This document shows, piece after piece, positions 32,423 through 40,997 of a DNA stretch of 53,190 bases. The position numbers were made by a program, and so were the translations under genes. The notes below the pieces were generated by a model. It was not told the DNA's origin and did not search any database. It saw only the letters and a list, made by a program, of their open reading frames with translations. The stretch is taken from positions 1 through 53,190 of the forward strand of contig JAFATB010000008.1 in the NCBI GenBank assembly GCA_019244185.1, in the 5' to 3' direction. Numbering within the stretch: the stretch's first letter is position 1; each line of letters opens with the position of its first letter. Origin of the DNA: Acidobacteriota bacterium (GTDB taxonomy: Bacteria > Acidobacteriota > Thermoanaerobaculia > Gp7-AA8).

Positions 32423-32959
32423 TCAAAGTTTGAGCACGAGCTTCGTCATGTCGTGCTGATTGCCGTCCGGATCGGTGCCGTAGCCGCGCTCGATCGTCGA
32501 CGTGAAGCCGAGGCCTTCGAGCGTCTTCACGGCGTCCGCTTCGAGATCGGAGATCAGCATGCAGCTGACGTGGCGCAGGCCACGCTCGCGGGCGATGTTG
32601 ACGAGGTGATTCACGAGCGTCGTGCCGAGGCCGTCGCCGCGGTAGGCGGGATCGAGCATCCACTTGATGCGGCCGACGAGGCGGAGCGGGCCGCCCTTGC
32701 GCAGATGCAGCGTGGCGTCGGCGACGACGTGATGGCCGTCGACGGCGAGGAGCGGGAAGACCTTCGCGTAGTCGATGCTGCGGCCCCACTCCTCGATGAG
32801 CGCGCGGTTGTCGAGGTTGTCCCACGCGAAGCGGCGGTATTCGCCGGGCATGCGGTGGAAGAAGTCGTAGAGCGCGTCGACGTCTTTGTCGGAGAAGGGA
32901 CGGAGCAGCACGCGGCGGCCGTCGCGTAACGCGGCCTCCTGCGGGTAACGATGCGGCAA
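32423..32959 (-). CDS. GNAT-family N-acetyltransferase
   Basis: A 178-residue GNAT. VLLRPFSDKDVDALYDFFHRMP forms the N-terminal part; GRIKWMLDPAYRGDGLGTTLVNHLVNIARERGL holds the acetyl-CoA loop (RGDGLG), and the C-terminal LEGLGFTSTIERGYGTDPDG closes the fold. It resembles GNAT domains found alone or fused to acyl-CoA synthetases, but the acceptor cannot be assigned. The start is TTG at 32959, decided by a perfect AGGAGG six nucleotides upstream; the first ATG comes well inside the domain. Confidence 0.85.
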   Translation of the reverse strand: MPHRYPQEAALRDGRRVLLRPFSDKDVDALYDFFHRMPGEYRRFAWDNLDNRALIEEWGRSIDYAKVFPLLAVDGHHVVADATLHLRKGGPLRLVGRIKWMLDPAYRGDGLGTTLVNHLVNIARERGLRHVSCMLISDLEADAVKTLEGLGFTSTIERGYGTDPDGNQHDMTKLVLKL

Positions 32960-32993
32960 GGGAGACCTCCTCGCTGAAGTGTTGCCGATGCGG

Positions 32994-33020
32994 AAGGACA
33001 GGCGGCGCGCGCCTGTCCTT
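32994..33020. terminator. hairpin after the HU gene
   Basis: AAGGACAGGCG-gcgcg-CGCCTGTCCTT forms a perfect 11-bp stem. It lies 18 bp past the HU stop on the minus strand and just upstream of the GNAT ribosome-binding site. No U-run follows in either direction. It may terminate or stabilise the HU transcript. Confidence 0.55.
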
Positions 33021-33038
33021 CGACGAGAACCGGACGCC

Positions 33039-33332
33039 TTATTTCTTGATGCCGAGGATCGCGTCTTTCGCGGCCTTGGCGATGCGGAACTTGAGCACCT
33101 TCTTCGCCGGGATCTTGATCGCGGCGCCGGTGGCCGGGTTGCGGCCGGTGCGCGCCTTGCGGTTCACGAGCACGAGCTTGCCGAGACCGGGAAGCGTGAA
33201 GCCCTTCTTCGCTTCCTTGTACGCGACCTCGCTGAGCGCCTCGAGCATGCGCACCGCGGTCTTGCGCGGCACCTCGGCTTCTTCGGCGATGTGATTGATG
33301 AGCTGCGATTTGGTCATGGGACCTGCTGCCAT
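33039..33332 (-). CDS. hup: HU-family DNA-binding protein
   Basis: A 97-residue nucleoid protein that bends DNA as a dimer. MTKSQLINHIAEEAEVPRKTAVRMLEALSEVAYKEAKKG is the helical dimerisation part. FTLPGLGKLVLVNRKARTGRNPATGAAIKIPAKKVLKFRIAK carries the two beta-arms with the RNPATG tip. I chose ATG at 33332, downstream of AAGGAG; ATG at 33317 (MTKSQL) is the alternative and equals the usual HU N-terminus. Transcription is probably from the promoter at 33384-33412, and a hairpin follows the gene. Confidence 0.95.
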   Translation of the reverse strand: MAAGPMTKSQLINHIAEEAEVPRKTAVRMLEALSEVAYKEAKKGFTLPGLGKLVLVNRKARTGRNPATGAAIKIPAKKVLKFRIAKAAKDAILGIKK

Positions 33333-33383
33333 TGGATGATCCGTTCTCCTTTCGACGATTTGTCCGTGCGGACGAGCCGACGC

Positions 33384-33412
33384 AATGTAGCGGCGAACGC
33401 CGCGCGACGCAA
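33384..33412 (-). promoter_or_regulatory. promoter of the HU gene
   Basis: On the minus strand, TTGCGT (33412-33407), a 17-bp spacer and TACATT (33389-33384) form a sigma70-type promoter. The start point would be near 33377, giving a leader of about 45 nt with an AAGGAG site before ATG 33332. The region 33413-33472 is unusually A/T-rich for the window and may carry the promoter of the divergent DUF1206 gene, which I cannot resolve. Confidence 0.6.
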
Positions 33413-33472
33413 CGAGTTTTTTTGCGATTTTCGGCCGAATTTCGCGAATTTTCGTGATAGGAAGCGCGGCGC

Positions 33473-34252
33473 ATGCTGCAACGGCTCGCGCGATTCGGTT
33501 ACGTCTCCGTCGGTATCGTCTACGTCCTCGCGGGACTGCTCGCCGCCGCGGCCGCGCGCGGCATGGGCGGCTCGACCGGCGGACAGAAAGGCGCGTTCCA
33601 GTTCGTCCTCCATCAGCCGTTCGGCCGCGCGCTCCTCTTCGTCCTCGCCGCCGGTCTCCTCGGCTACGCGGCCTATCGCTTCGCGAGCGCGTTCGCGGAT
33701 GCGGAGGATCGCGGCAGCGACGCGAAAGGGCTGGCGCTGCGCGCCGGCAGCGCGGGACGCGGCGCGATCTATCTCGGGATCGCGATCGAGGTCGTGCGCC
33801 TCGCGCTGCGCGGCCGCGGCGACAGCGCGGGCGGCGGCGATCAACAGACGCGCCACTGGACCGCGCGCGCAATGGACATGCCGTTCGGCCGCTGGCTCGT
33901 CGGCATTGCCGGTCTCGTCGTGATCGGCTACGCGATCTACCAGATCGCGAAGGCCGTGCGCGGAAAGCTCAGCAAGCAACTGCGCCTCGGCCAGCTCGAC
34001 GCGCGCGTGCGGCGCAAGGTCGCCGCGATCTCGCGCTTCGGCATCGGCGCGCGCGGCATCGTCTTCCTCGTCGCCGGCGGCTCGCTCGTCGTCGCCGCGC
34101 TGCATCACAACCCGCACGCGGCGAAAGGAACCTCGGGCGCGCTGCAGGAGCTCGCGCATCCGCTCGGCGGGTGGCCGCTCGTCTTCGTCGGCTTCGGCCT
34201 CGTCGCGTTCGGCGTCTACTCGTTCGTCAACGCGCGCTACCGGCGGCTCTGA
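33473..34252 (+). CDS. DUF1206-family membrane protein
   Basis: A 259-residue integral membrane protein with six hydrophobic helices arranged as three repeated pairs. Each pair begins with an RxGYxxxGIVY-like motif: ARFGYVSVGIVYVLAGLLA (residue 6), GSAGRGAIYLGIAIEVV (about 91) and SRFGIGARGIVFLVAGGSLV (about 188). The three-fold pattern defines DUF1206, whose function is unknown. The ATG start begins MLQRLARFGYVS. The gene is divergent from HU. Its last 16 bp overlap the 3' end of the convergent penicillin-acylase-like gene. Confidence 0.9.
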   Translation: MLQRLARFGYVSVGIVYVLAGLLAAAAARGMGGSTGGQKGAFQFVLHQPFGRALLFVLAAGLLGYAAYRFASAFADAEDRGSDAKGLALRAGSAGRGAIYLGIAIEVVRLALRGRGDSAGGGDQQTRHWTARAMDMPFGRWLVGIAGLVVIGYAIYQIAKAVRGKLSKQLRLGQLDARVRRKVAAISRFGIGARGIVFLVAGGSLVVAALHHNPHAAKGTSGALQELAHPLGGWPLVFVGFGLVAFGVYSFVNARYRRL

Positions 34253-36465
34253 GGCACGAGGCGCAACAGCGACGCGCGCTTCGCGAAGACGCGCTCGCGC
34301 GAGAACGGCACGTTCCACTCGCCGCCGTTGCGCATCATGTCGAGAAAATCGTCGTAGTGCGGGCTGAACGGATTGCCGGATTGCCCGAGGGCGCCGTTGA
34401 GCGTGAAGCCGTCGACATTCGACCAGTCGAGCACGAAGCGCATGCTCGGGCCGACATGTGACGCGAACGCGCCGTCGCGATAACCGGCAAAACTCGCATT
34501 GAGGGTTGCGCCGTCGCCGGCCCGCGGGAACGGACCGCGGTCGAGACGCAGAAACCAGTCGAGCACTCTCACGCGCGACAACGGATGGCGGATGCGCAGC
34601 GTGCTCGCCTCGCCCCACGTGCGCCCGCGCGCGACCTTCGCGGCGCGTTGTATCGCACGCGCGGCGATGTCGACGATCGATTCGCGCGCTGGCGTGCGGC
34701 GATCGTCGAGGAGTGGCGAGCGCGTCGTCAGCGCTTGATCGAGCAGCGGCGCGGCGTCGTTCCAATCGCTTCCGAGCTCGTCCTCGAACACCTCGCGCGG
34801 CAGCACGCGCCACCACGTCTCGAACAGCAGCGCGGGCTTGCTGTCGACGCGCACGTTCGTGTCCCACGTCGCGAGGATGCGCGACTCGTCGTAGAGGCCC
34901 GCGCGCTTCGCTCCGGCGACGGCGAGCGAGAGCCAGCGCCGTGCGATGCCGCTGGAGAGATCGAGCTGCATCGCGTGCATGTCGTCGCGCGTGTGCTTCT
35001 CCGCGAGGAGGCCGAGTGCGCGGCCGATGCGCCACGGGTCATAGAAGCCGGGCACCGCGTACGGCCAGCGCGGCGGCACGATCTCGTTGTTGCAGCTCGC
35101 GAGGAATCCTTCCTTCGGGTTGAGGGCGTGCGGCGTTTCGCCGAGCTCGCGATAGCCGCGCCACGCGCTGCGCCGATCGCTCGCGGACTGGCGGAGAAAC
35201 GAGTCGTAGTCGCGGATCGGAATCGGCGCGCCGAGCTGATAGCCGATGTTGCCCGCGCGATCGGAGTAGACCCAGTTTGCGTCGAGCGCACCGAAGCGCG
35301 TGACCGCGCGGCGGAAGTCGTCGAAGTTGCGCGCGTGCTGCAGCGCGACGCCGGCGTCCGTCATCACCGCGGGCGACGCGTCGAACCCCGCCCAGCGCAG
35401 CGACGTCTTGTCGTCGAGCATGACGCCACGCGCGCCCTGGCGCACTTCGATGACGCGCGGCTGCGCCTCCCCTTTCACGCGGATCGCCTCGCGGATCGCG
35501 GGGCCAGTTGCGCGGTCGTCGTAGTAGTCGATGAGATCGATCGAGGCGACGGTGAACGAGAACGCGATCGCGTCGTTGTGCCCCATCACCACGAACGGCC
35601 CGCCCGCGTACGTGACGCCGGCGACGTTCAGCCCTTCATCCGAATGCAGCCCCGCGAGATACCAGAGGCCGGGGATCTGATCGATGGCGAGATGCGGATC
35701 GGACGCGTGCAGCGCGGCGTGGCTCGCGGAGCGCGACGGCGCGAGCACCCACCAGTTCGACGCGCCGGTGACTTTCAAGCGCGAGACGCCGAGGAGGTCG
35801 TCGACATAGGAGGATGAGATTGTCGTCGGCGACCACGGGTGTCCCGCGTGCTCGAGGACGGACGCCGGCATGCCGAGCTTCGCGACGAGCTTCTGATACG
35901 TCTCGTCTTCGTCCATCAGCGCGTGCGAGAACCATGTTTGATAGTTGCTGATGGCGAGCGAGTCTTCGATCGACCACGCGCGCGGATGGAGGCGCAGGAT
36001 CACGAACTCCGGCGGCAGAAGCTTCGCCTGCGCGACCCACGCGTTGACGCCATCCGCATAACGCTGCAAGGCGATGCGCGCGCGCGGCGAAAGCTGCGCG
36101 GCGTTCACGCGACGCGCGAAACCGATGCGCCGCTGAAAGACGTCCGTCTCGTACGCCGCTTCGCCGAAGACTTCCGCGAGCTCGCCGCGCGCGAGGCGTC
36201 GCACGAGCTCCATCTGGAAGAGCCGCTCCGACGCGTGCAGCCAGCCGATCGCGTAGTACGCATCCGCGTCCGTCTTCGCCCAAATCTGCGGAACGCCTTT
36301 CGCGTCGAACGTGATCTCCACCGGCCGCGCGACGTTCGTCGTGACGCTGCCGTCGTAGCGCGCCACCGAGCGCGCGAGCCAGCACCGGCCGCCGAACCAG
36401 AGCACGGCGACGAGCACGACGACGACGGCAACGACGCGACCGAGAACGCGAAACAACGCGCGCAT
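34237..36465 (-). CDS. penicillin acylase family protein (Ntn hydrolase)
   Basis: A 742-residue precursor of the N-terminal-nucleophile amidase family. A membrane anchor or signal (VVAVVVVLVAVLWFGG, 11-26) is followed by the alpha region (IWAKTDADAYYAIGWLHASERLFQMELVRRLARGEL). The autocleavage site is in KVTGASNWWV, giving Ser236 as the beta-chain nucleophile; ASDPHLAIDQIPGLWY and VMGHNDAIAFSFT follow as in the family. Members cleave amides such as beta-lactam side chains or acyl-homoserine lactones; the substrate cannot be told here. It follows the ABM-like gene by only 9 bp. Confidence 0.92.
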   Translation of the reverse strand: MRALFRVLGRVVAVVVVLVAVLWFGGRCWLARSVARYDGSVTTNVARPVEITFDAKGVPQIWAKTDADAYYAIGWLHASERLFQMELVRRLARGELAEVFGEAAYETDVFQRRIGFARRVNAAQLSPRARIALQRYADGVNAWVAQAKLLPPEFVILRLHPRAWSIEDSLAISNYQTWFSHALMDEDETYQKLVAKLGMPASVLEHAGHPWSPTTISSSYVDDLLGVSRLKVTGASNWWVLAPSRSASHAALHASDPHLAIDQIPGLWYLAGLHSDEGLNVAGVTYAGGPFVVMGHNDAIAFSFTVASIDLIDYYDDRATGPAIREAIRVKGEAQPRVIEVRQGARGVMLDDKTSLRWAGFDASPAVMTDAGVALQHARNFDDFRRAVTRFGALDANWVYSDRAGNIGYQLGAPIPIRDYDSFLRQSASDRRSAWRGYRELGETPHALNPKEGFLASCNNEIVPPRWPYAVPGFYDPWRIGRALGLLAEKHTRDDMHAMQLDLSSGIARRWLSLAVAGAKRAGLYDESRILATWDTNVRVDSKPALLFETWWRVLPREVFEDELGSDWNDAAPLLDQALTTRSPLLDDRRTPARESIVDIAARAIQRAAKVARGRTWGEASTLRIRHPLSRVRVLDWFLRLDRGPFPRAGDGATLNASFAGYRDGAFASHVGPSMRFVLDWSNVDGFTLNGALGQSGNPFSPHYDDFLDMMRNGGEWNVPFSRERVFAKRASLLRLVPQSRR

Positions 36466-36474
36466 CGCGCGAGT

Positions 36475-36771
36475 CTACGCGACGCGGAAGATCTCGCGGT
36501 GGCCGCCGACCACGAGCTCCATGTAGCCGCTCATGATCTCCTGCACTTCCGGCCGCGCGCTGTACTCGCGCATGTGCCGTTCGAAGTCCTCGAGCGACGG
36601 CGCGTCGGATTCGAGCACCACCGTCCAGTAGTTCGCGACGACGTCGATGAGCACGCGGTTGTTGCTGAAGCCGTCGTGCTGCTCCATCGACGCGAAGGTC
36701 TTCTTGAACCGTTCGGCGAGCTCTTTCGCCTTGCCGGGCTTGCACTGGAACACGTCACGAATCACGTACAT
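36475..36771 (-). CDS. small dimeric alpha-beta barrel (ABM-like) protein
   Basis: A 98-residue protein resembling the antibiotic-biosynthesis-monooxygenase/NIPSNAP-type ferredoxin-like fold. MYVIRDVFQCKPGKAKELAERFKKTF is strand 1 and helix 1, FSNNRVLIDVVANYWTVVLESDAPSLEDFERHMRE is the central part, and GYMELVVGGHREIFRVA ends the sheet. Most such proteins are small dimeric enzymes or stress proteins. The start ATG lies 17 bp inside the end of the MOSC gene, indicating coupling. The function is unassigned. Confidence 0.75.
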   Translation of the reverse strand: MYVIRDVFQCKPGKAKELAERFKKTFASMEQHDGFSNNRVLIDVVANYWTVVLESDAPSLEDFERHMREYSARPEVQEIMSGYMELVVGGHREIFRVA

Positions 36772-37228
36772 CGCGAACCTCCTCGACTTCTTCGAGCCAC
36801 TCCGCCGCGTCGCCGACGCGGATCGCGCCGCCTTCGACGATCACGCCGAACGCGCCGCCGCGCCACCGCGGCTGCATCGCCGCGCGCAGGCCCGGCTGCG
36901 CTTCTTCCATCTGTTCGCACGGCCGGGTCTCGCCGTAAATCCGCACGCGCGCGTCGCCGATGCGCAGCATTCTCCCGATCGTGCTTTTGTCGAAGGTGAT
37001 GCCGCGCAGCATCACGTTCGCGCGGCGCGTCGACGGCGGCACGTCCACGCCGACGGCCTGCTGCGCTTCGCGCCACGCGGCCTCGTCGATGATCGTGACG
37101 TGACGCTTGCCGCCGCGATTCGCGTTGTCGCGCAGACCGCGGTCCGCGATCGCCTCGACTTCCTGCTTCGGATCCATCGGGCCGCCGCGGAAGCGCTTGA
37201 GCCACAGCGCGACGACTTCACCGGCCAT
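36755..37228 (-). CDS. MOSC-domain protein
   Basis: A 157-residue single MOSC (Moco sulfurase C-terminal) domain. Features are GGPMDPKQEVEAIADRGLRDNANRGGKRHVTIIDEAAW at the start, MLRGITFDKSTIGRMLRIGDARVRIYGETRPCEQMEE in the core and a Gly-rich FGVIVEGGAIRVGDAAEW at the end. The conserved Cys of MOSC domains is in RPCEQM. Stand-alone MOSC proteins are thought to bind sulfur or molybdopterin-related ligands. ATG at 37228 overlaps the HAD gene end by 11 bp, and its own end overlaps the ABM-like gene. Confidence 0.9.
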   Translation of the reverse strand: MAGEVVALWLKRFRGGPMDPKQEVEAIADRGLRDNANRGGKRHVTIIDEAAWREAQQAVGVDVPPSTRRANVMLRGITFDKSTIGRMLRIGDARVRIYGETRPCEQMEEAQPGLRAAMQPRWRGGAFGVIVEGGAIRVGDAAEWLEEVEEVRDVRDS

Positions 37229-37850
37229 CGAGCACCTCGAGCACGCCCGCGAGCGAATGCGCGAACGCATCCGGCGCCGACGCCAGCAGCGCGTCGCGAT
37301 TCGGATACGTTCCCGGCACCGCCACCGAGTACACGCCGGCCGCGCGCGCCATGGCGATGTCTTCAGGGCTATCGCCGACGTACACCGCCTCTTCCGCACG
37401 CACGCCGAGTTTCTCCATCGCCAGCAGCAATCCCTCGGGATGCGGCTTCTTCGCGACGACGTCGCAGCCGAACACCGACGCGCGCACGTACGGCGTCAGC
37501 GCGTGCGCCGCGAGCTCGCGCGAGACCCGCTCGCGGCTGCCGCTCGTCACGATGCCGTTCGCGACGCCGCGTTCCGCGAGCGCCGCGAGCAGCTCGCGCG
37601 CGCCGTCGATCAGCGCGACCTCTTCGCACGCGAAGTGCTCGAGCCATTGTGCGTCGGCGTCGCGCCAGTGCTCCTCGTCGAGCCCGACCTCGCGAAACGT
37701 GTGGTACCAGTTCGGCGAATACGTGCGCGCGTACGTCTCGCGATCGAACGCGATGCCGTACGACGCGAAGAGCCGCACGTAGCAACGGAAGCTCGCCTCC
37801 GCCGTGTCGGCGAGCGTTCCGTCCCAGTCGAAGAAAACCGCGCGGACCAT
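37218..37850 (-). CDS. HAD-superfamily phosphatase (phosphoglycolate-phosphatase-like)
   Basis: A 210-residue HAD hydrolase with a helical cap. Motif I is FFDWDGTLADT (nucleophile and acid/base Asp), motif II NGIVTSGSRE, motif III lysine in KKPHPEG, and motif IV VYVGDSPEDIAMARAAG. This set matches phosphoglycolate/beta-phosphoglucomutase-like enzymes; the exact substrate is unknown. The start is ATG at 37850. It is the first gene of a tight minus-strand run HAD-MOSC-ABM-penicillin acylase with overlaps of 11 and 17 bp and a 9-bp gap. Confidence 0.92.
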   Translation of the reverse strand: MVRAVFFDWDGTLADTAEASFRCYVRLFASYGIAFDRETYARTYSPNWYHTFREVGLDEEHWRDADAQWLEHFACEEVALIDGARELLAALAERGVANGIVTSGSRERVSRELAAHALTPYVRASVFGCDVVAKKPHPEGLLLAMEKLGVRAEEAVYVGDSPEDIAMARAAGVYSVAVPGTYPNRDALLASAPDAFAHSLAGVLEVLDGR

Positions 37851-37873
37851 GGCCGCGATGTTAGCCGCTTTCG

Positions 37874-40855
37874 CTACCAGATCAGGCGCAATCCGAGCTG
37901 CATCTGGCGCGGATCGCCCACGCCGCTCTGCACCGTGCCGTCGAAGTTGAAGATGAGGTTCGTGACCTCGGGGCGCCGGAGATTCTTGCTATTGAAGAGA
38001 TTGAAGACGTCGAGCGCCGGCTCGACCGTGAGGCCGTTCACGACGAACGGTTTCGACAGGCGCAGATCGAGCGACGAGTACTGATTGTCCTTGCGCCCGA
38101 GGTTGCGCTTCGTGACAGAGCCGTCGGGATTGATGCGGTCCTGCGGCGTCGCGGCGTCCGTGCCGTCCGCCTTGATCGACTTCGGCTGCGCGGAGCGGTA
38201 CGAGTAGCGCAGGTTGAGATCGACGCCGTGCGGCGCGTTCCACAGCAGCCACGAGTTCACGCGGTGGCGCTGGTCGCGATCGGAGTAGCTGTACTCCGCG
38301 TCGAGATCGGTGACCTTCGCATAGCGGAACGAGAACGGGTCGCGCTCGTTGTCGTCGTCGGAGAGGTCTTTCGAATACGTGTAGTACGCCTGGAACTGCA
38401 GGTTGTGCGACGGGCGCTTCGTGACGCCGAGCGTCCAGCCGCGATAGAGGCTCTTCGCCGTCGACTCGACGACCGTCAGCGTGTTGATGCCGTTCGCGCC
38501 GGCGGGATCGAGCCCCGTGCTCCACGGCGACCCGAGAAGCGGATCGTTGCGGTTCACGAAGCGCGTGATGTGATCGCCCTTCGCGTAGTTGTACTTGATT
38601 AGGAACGCGTAGTCCTTGATGAGCTCCTGCTCCCAGCCGAGCGCGTACGACGTCGTGCGCGGGTTCTGGAAGTTTTTGTCGAACACGAAGACGTCGGGCA
38701 GGAACGGCGCGCCGATCTGATCGGCGGGGATGAGGTTCGGATACGCGGGCACGGGACCGAGCACGCCCGTCAGCGCGGAGTTGCGGAAGATCGACTGCCC
38801 GCGGCTGCCGTTCGTCGAACGCGACGACGCGAGCGTGAGACCGGGAACGCGTCCGTAGAAGATGCCCGCGCTGCCGCGCAGCACCTTCTTGCCGTCGCCG
38901 CCGGGATTCCACGAGAAGCCGAGGCGCGGCTGCCACATGCTGTAGTCGGACGGGATCGTGCCGTCGGACGGGAACTCCTGACCGTTGCGCGTCTGGCCGA
39001 TGAACTTCGTGTAGAAGACCTGCGACGGCGGCGTGATCGGATCGGGCTCGATCTCCGCTTCCCAGCGCAGTCCGTACTGGACGTTGAGATTCGGCGTGGC
39101 CTGCCACGAGTCCTGCACGAACACCGCGGGCTCGGTCTGCGGAATGCTCTGCGTGCCCGCGTCTTCGACGGAGAGGCCACCGACGCCGGCCTGCTGCAGA
39201 TAGAGGAGCACGGGACCGGTGATGTCGGCGCCGGTCGGGCATGTCCCCGTCTGCGACGAGCTGCCGTCGGAGCATTCGACGTAGTGCGGATTCGCGAGGT
39301 AGTTGAGGAAGCCGTCGGTGGAACTGAAGATGTAGCGGCCGTTCGCGAAGCCGACGAACGTCTGCACGGAGTTCACGCGGTTGTACTCGGCGCCGACTTT
39401 GATCGAGTGCGCGCCGCGCAGGAACGACACGTTGTCGTTGAGCTGCACGCGCGTGTCGTAATACTTCACCGGGATGAAGAACGGCTCGCCGAAGCGATAG
39501 CTGTTCGCGAAGTCGAACGCGGTGTCGGGCAGCGGCCGATTCTGGCCGTTGATGTCGGGACCTTCGTACGTGCGCGGACGGTCTTCGCGCGCGTACTGGA
39601 AGCGCATCTCGTTGAGCAGGTTGCTGCTGAGAGTCGAGATGATCGAGCCGGTGCCGGCGTTCGAGCGGTCCTTCTCGGTCGCGTTCGCGCTGCGGCCCCA
39701 CGAGTCGACGTCGAACGTGCCGTTCTTCTGCTCGGACCACGTGTAGTTGTAGCGCCCCGTGACGATCGTGCGCTGGCCGAGGTTCCAGTCGACTTTGCCG
39801 AGGAACACGCGCGCGTCGTTGGTGCGATCGATGGGAAGGTTCTCGCCGGATGAGCCGAGCGACGCGAGCGCGGCCACGACGCGCGGATCGATGCGCGAGG
39901 CGTCGGTCTGCTTCGTGGAGCTCGCCTTCTGCACATCGAGCGCGGTGAAGTAGAAGACCTTGTCGCGCACGATCGGGCCGCCGAGCGTGAAGCCGGTCTG
40001 GTATTGCTTCGAATCGAACTTCGGCGATTCCGTGCCGTCGGGATTCTTCGGGTTCGACGACAGCGCGTCGTTCTTGAGCACGAAGTGCGCGGTGCCGGAC
40101 ATGTCGTTCGTGCCCGACTTCGTGATGACGTTCACGAAGCCCGACTGCGAGCGGCCGAACTCCGCGTTCGCGCCGTCGGCGACGACGACGAGCTCTTTCA
40201 CGGCGTCGAGGTTGAACGTGAACGCCGGACGCTGGCCGCCGCGCTGCTCGCCGAAGAACGGGTTGTTGAAGTCGGCGCCGTCGACGGAGACGTTGTTGGA
40301 GATGCCTTTCTGCCCGTTGATGGACAGCTCGTCGCCGTCCGGCCCCTGCACGATCGTGACGCCCGGCGTGAGCTTCGTCAGCTCGAGGAAGTTGCGGCCG
40401 TTGTTCGGCAGATTGGAGACCGCGTCTTCGTCGATGCGCGTCGCGCCTTCCGTGCGCGCGGTCTCGATCAGCGGCGCTTCCGCCGTCACGACGAGCTCCT
40501 CGGCCACCGCGGCCTGCGCGAGCTTGAAGTTCGCGGTGAGCGTCTGCCCGAGGCCGAGGTCGAGGCCCTTGCGCACCTGCGTCGCGAAGCCGCTGAGCGA
40601 GGCGCGCACCTCGTACGGACCGAGCGGCAGCAGCACGCCGCGGTAGCGGCCCGCGGAGTCGGTCTGGATGGTTTGCTCGTAGTTCGTGGCGACGTCGTGC
40701 AGCACGACCGTCACGCCCGGCAGCACGCCGCCCGACGCGTCGGTGACGACACCCTCGATGACGCCGGTGGTGGCTTGCGACTGGGCGAAGAGAACGAGAG
40801 GAAGAAACGCCAGGACGAGAGCGAGCACCGACCGGAGAAGGGACGAACGGCGCAT
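37874..40855 (-). CDS. TonB-dependent receptor, Oar-like with carboxypeptidase-regulatory domain
   Basis: A 993-residue outer-membrane receptor. The signal peptide ends near residue 25 (LVLFAQ); the CarboxypepD_reg domain spans about 30-110 (GVIEGVVTDASGGVLPGVTVVL). The plug is about 120-250 (LPNNGRNFLELTKLTPGVTI, NNVSVDGADFNNPFFGEQRGG, FGRSQSGFVNVITKSGTNDM) and the barrel closes with PALDVFNLFNSKN and QMQLGLRLIW. It is the longer of the two receptors here and belongs to the same Oar type. AAGGAGG lies 4 nt before the ATG. A strong promoter sits at 40901-40929, divergent from blaI, whose operator is only 50-70 bp away. Confidence 0.94.
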   Translation of the reverse strand: MRRSSLLRSVLALVLAFLPLVLFAQSQATTGVIEGVVTDASGGVLPGVTVVLHDVATNYEQTIQTDSAGRYRGVLLPLGPYEVRASLSGFATQVRKGLDLGLGQTLTANFKLAQAAVAEELVVTAEAPLIETARTEGATRIDEDAVSNLPNNGRNFLELTKLTPGVTIVQGPDGDELSINGQKGISNNVSVDGADFNNPFFGEQRGGQRPAFTFNLDAVKELVVVADGANAEFGRSQSGFVNVITKSGTNDMSGTAHFVLKNDALSSNPKNPDGTESPKFDSKQYQTGFTLGGPIVRDKVFYFTALDVQKASSTKQTDASRIDPRVVAALASLGSSGENLPIDRTNDARVFLGKVDWNLGQRTIVTGRYNYTWSEQKNGTFDVDSWGRSANATEKDRSNAGTGSIISTLSSNLLNEMRFQYAREDRPRTYEGPDINGQNRPLPDTAFDFANSYRFGEPFFIPVKYYDTRVQLNDNVSFLRGAHSIKVGAEYNRVNSVQTFVGFANGRYIFSSTDGFLNYLANPHYVECSDGSSSQTGTCPTGADITGPVLLYLQQAGVGGLSVEDAGTQSIPQTEPAVFVQDSWQATPNLNVQYGLRWEAEIEPDPITPPSQVFYTKFIGQTRNGQEFPSDGTIPSDYSMWQPRLGFSWNPGGDGKKVLRGSAGIFYGRVPGLTLASSRSTNGSRGQSIFRNSALTGVLGPVPAYPNLIPADQIGAPFLPDVFVFDKNFQNPRTTSYALGWEQELIKDYAFLIKYNYAKGDHITRFVNRNDPLLGSPWSTGLDPAGANGINTLTVVESTAKSLYRGWTLGVTKRPSHNLQFQAYYTYSKDLSDDDNERDPFSFRYAKVTDLDAEYSYSDRDQRHRVNSWLLWNAPHGVDLNLRYSYRSAQPKSIKADGTDAATPQDRINPDGSVTKRNLGRKDNQYSSLDLRLSKPFVVNGLTVEPALDVFNLFNSKNLRRPEVTNLIFNFDGTVQSGVGDPRQMQLGLRLIW

Positions 40856-40900
40856 GGGGCCTCCTTATCCGCGAACGAACCGTATTGGACTTGTGCGTTC

Positions 40901-40929
40901 ACGATAGGCCGGGGGCCGGAAAACGTCAA
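40901..40929 (-). promoter_or_regulatory. promoter of the second TonB receptor
   Basis: On the minus strand TTGACG (40929-40924), a 17-bp spacer and TATCGT (40906-40901) make a good sigma70 promoter. The predicted start near 40894 gives a 38-nt leader containing AAGGAGG. A second TTGACA occurs 15 bp further upstream (40944-40939). Confidence 0.65.
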
Positions 40930-40952
40930 ACGATCGCGTGTCAAGAATCCGG

Positions 40953-40997
40953 TTGCGCAACGGCCCGGCAAGTGCTAAATTTTCAGCAGTGCTAAAA
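40953..40997 (+). promoter_or_regulatory. blaI promoter with overlapping dyad operator
   Basis: TTGCGC (40953-40958), 17 bp, then TAAATT (40976-40981) form the promoter. Directly over the start point lies the dyad TTTCAGCA-g-TGCTAAAA (40981-40997), palindromic except at one position per arm. The half-site AGTGCTAAA is also repeated directly at 40971-40979 and 40988-40996. A single-base-centred dyad of this size is the style of BlaI/MecI operators, and the position would block RNA polymerase, so autorepression by the adjacent BlaI protein is likely. Confidence 0.65.

Noticed and set aside
34237..36465. Beta-lactam resistance or quorum-quenching acylase
   Set aside because: The Ntn-hydrolase family is clear but substrate specificity cannot be read from the sequence, and the neighbours (MOSC, HAD, ABM-like) give no hint.
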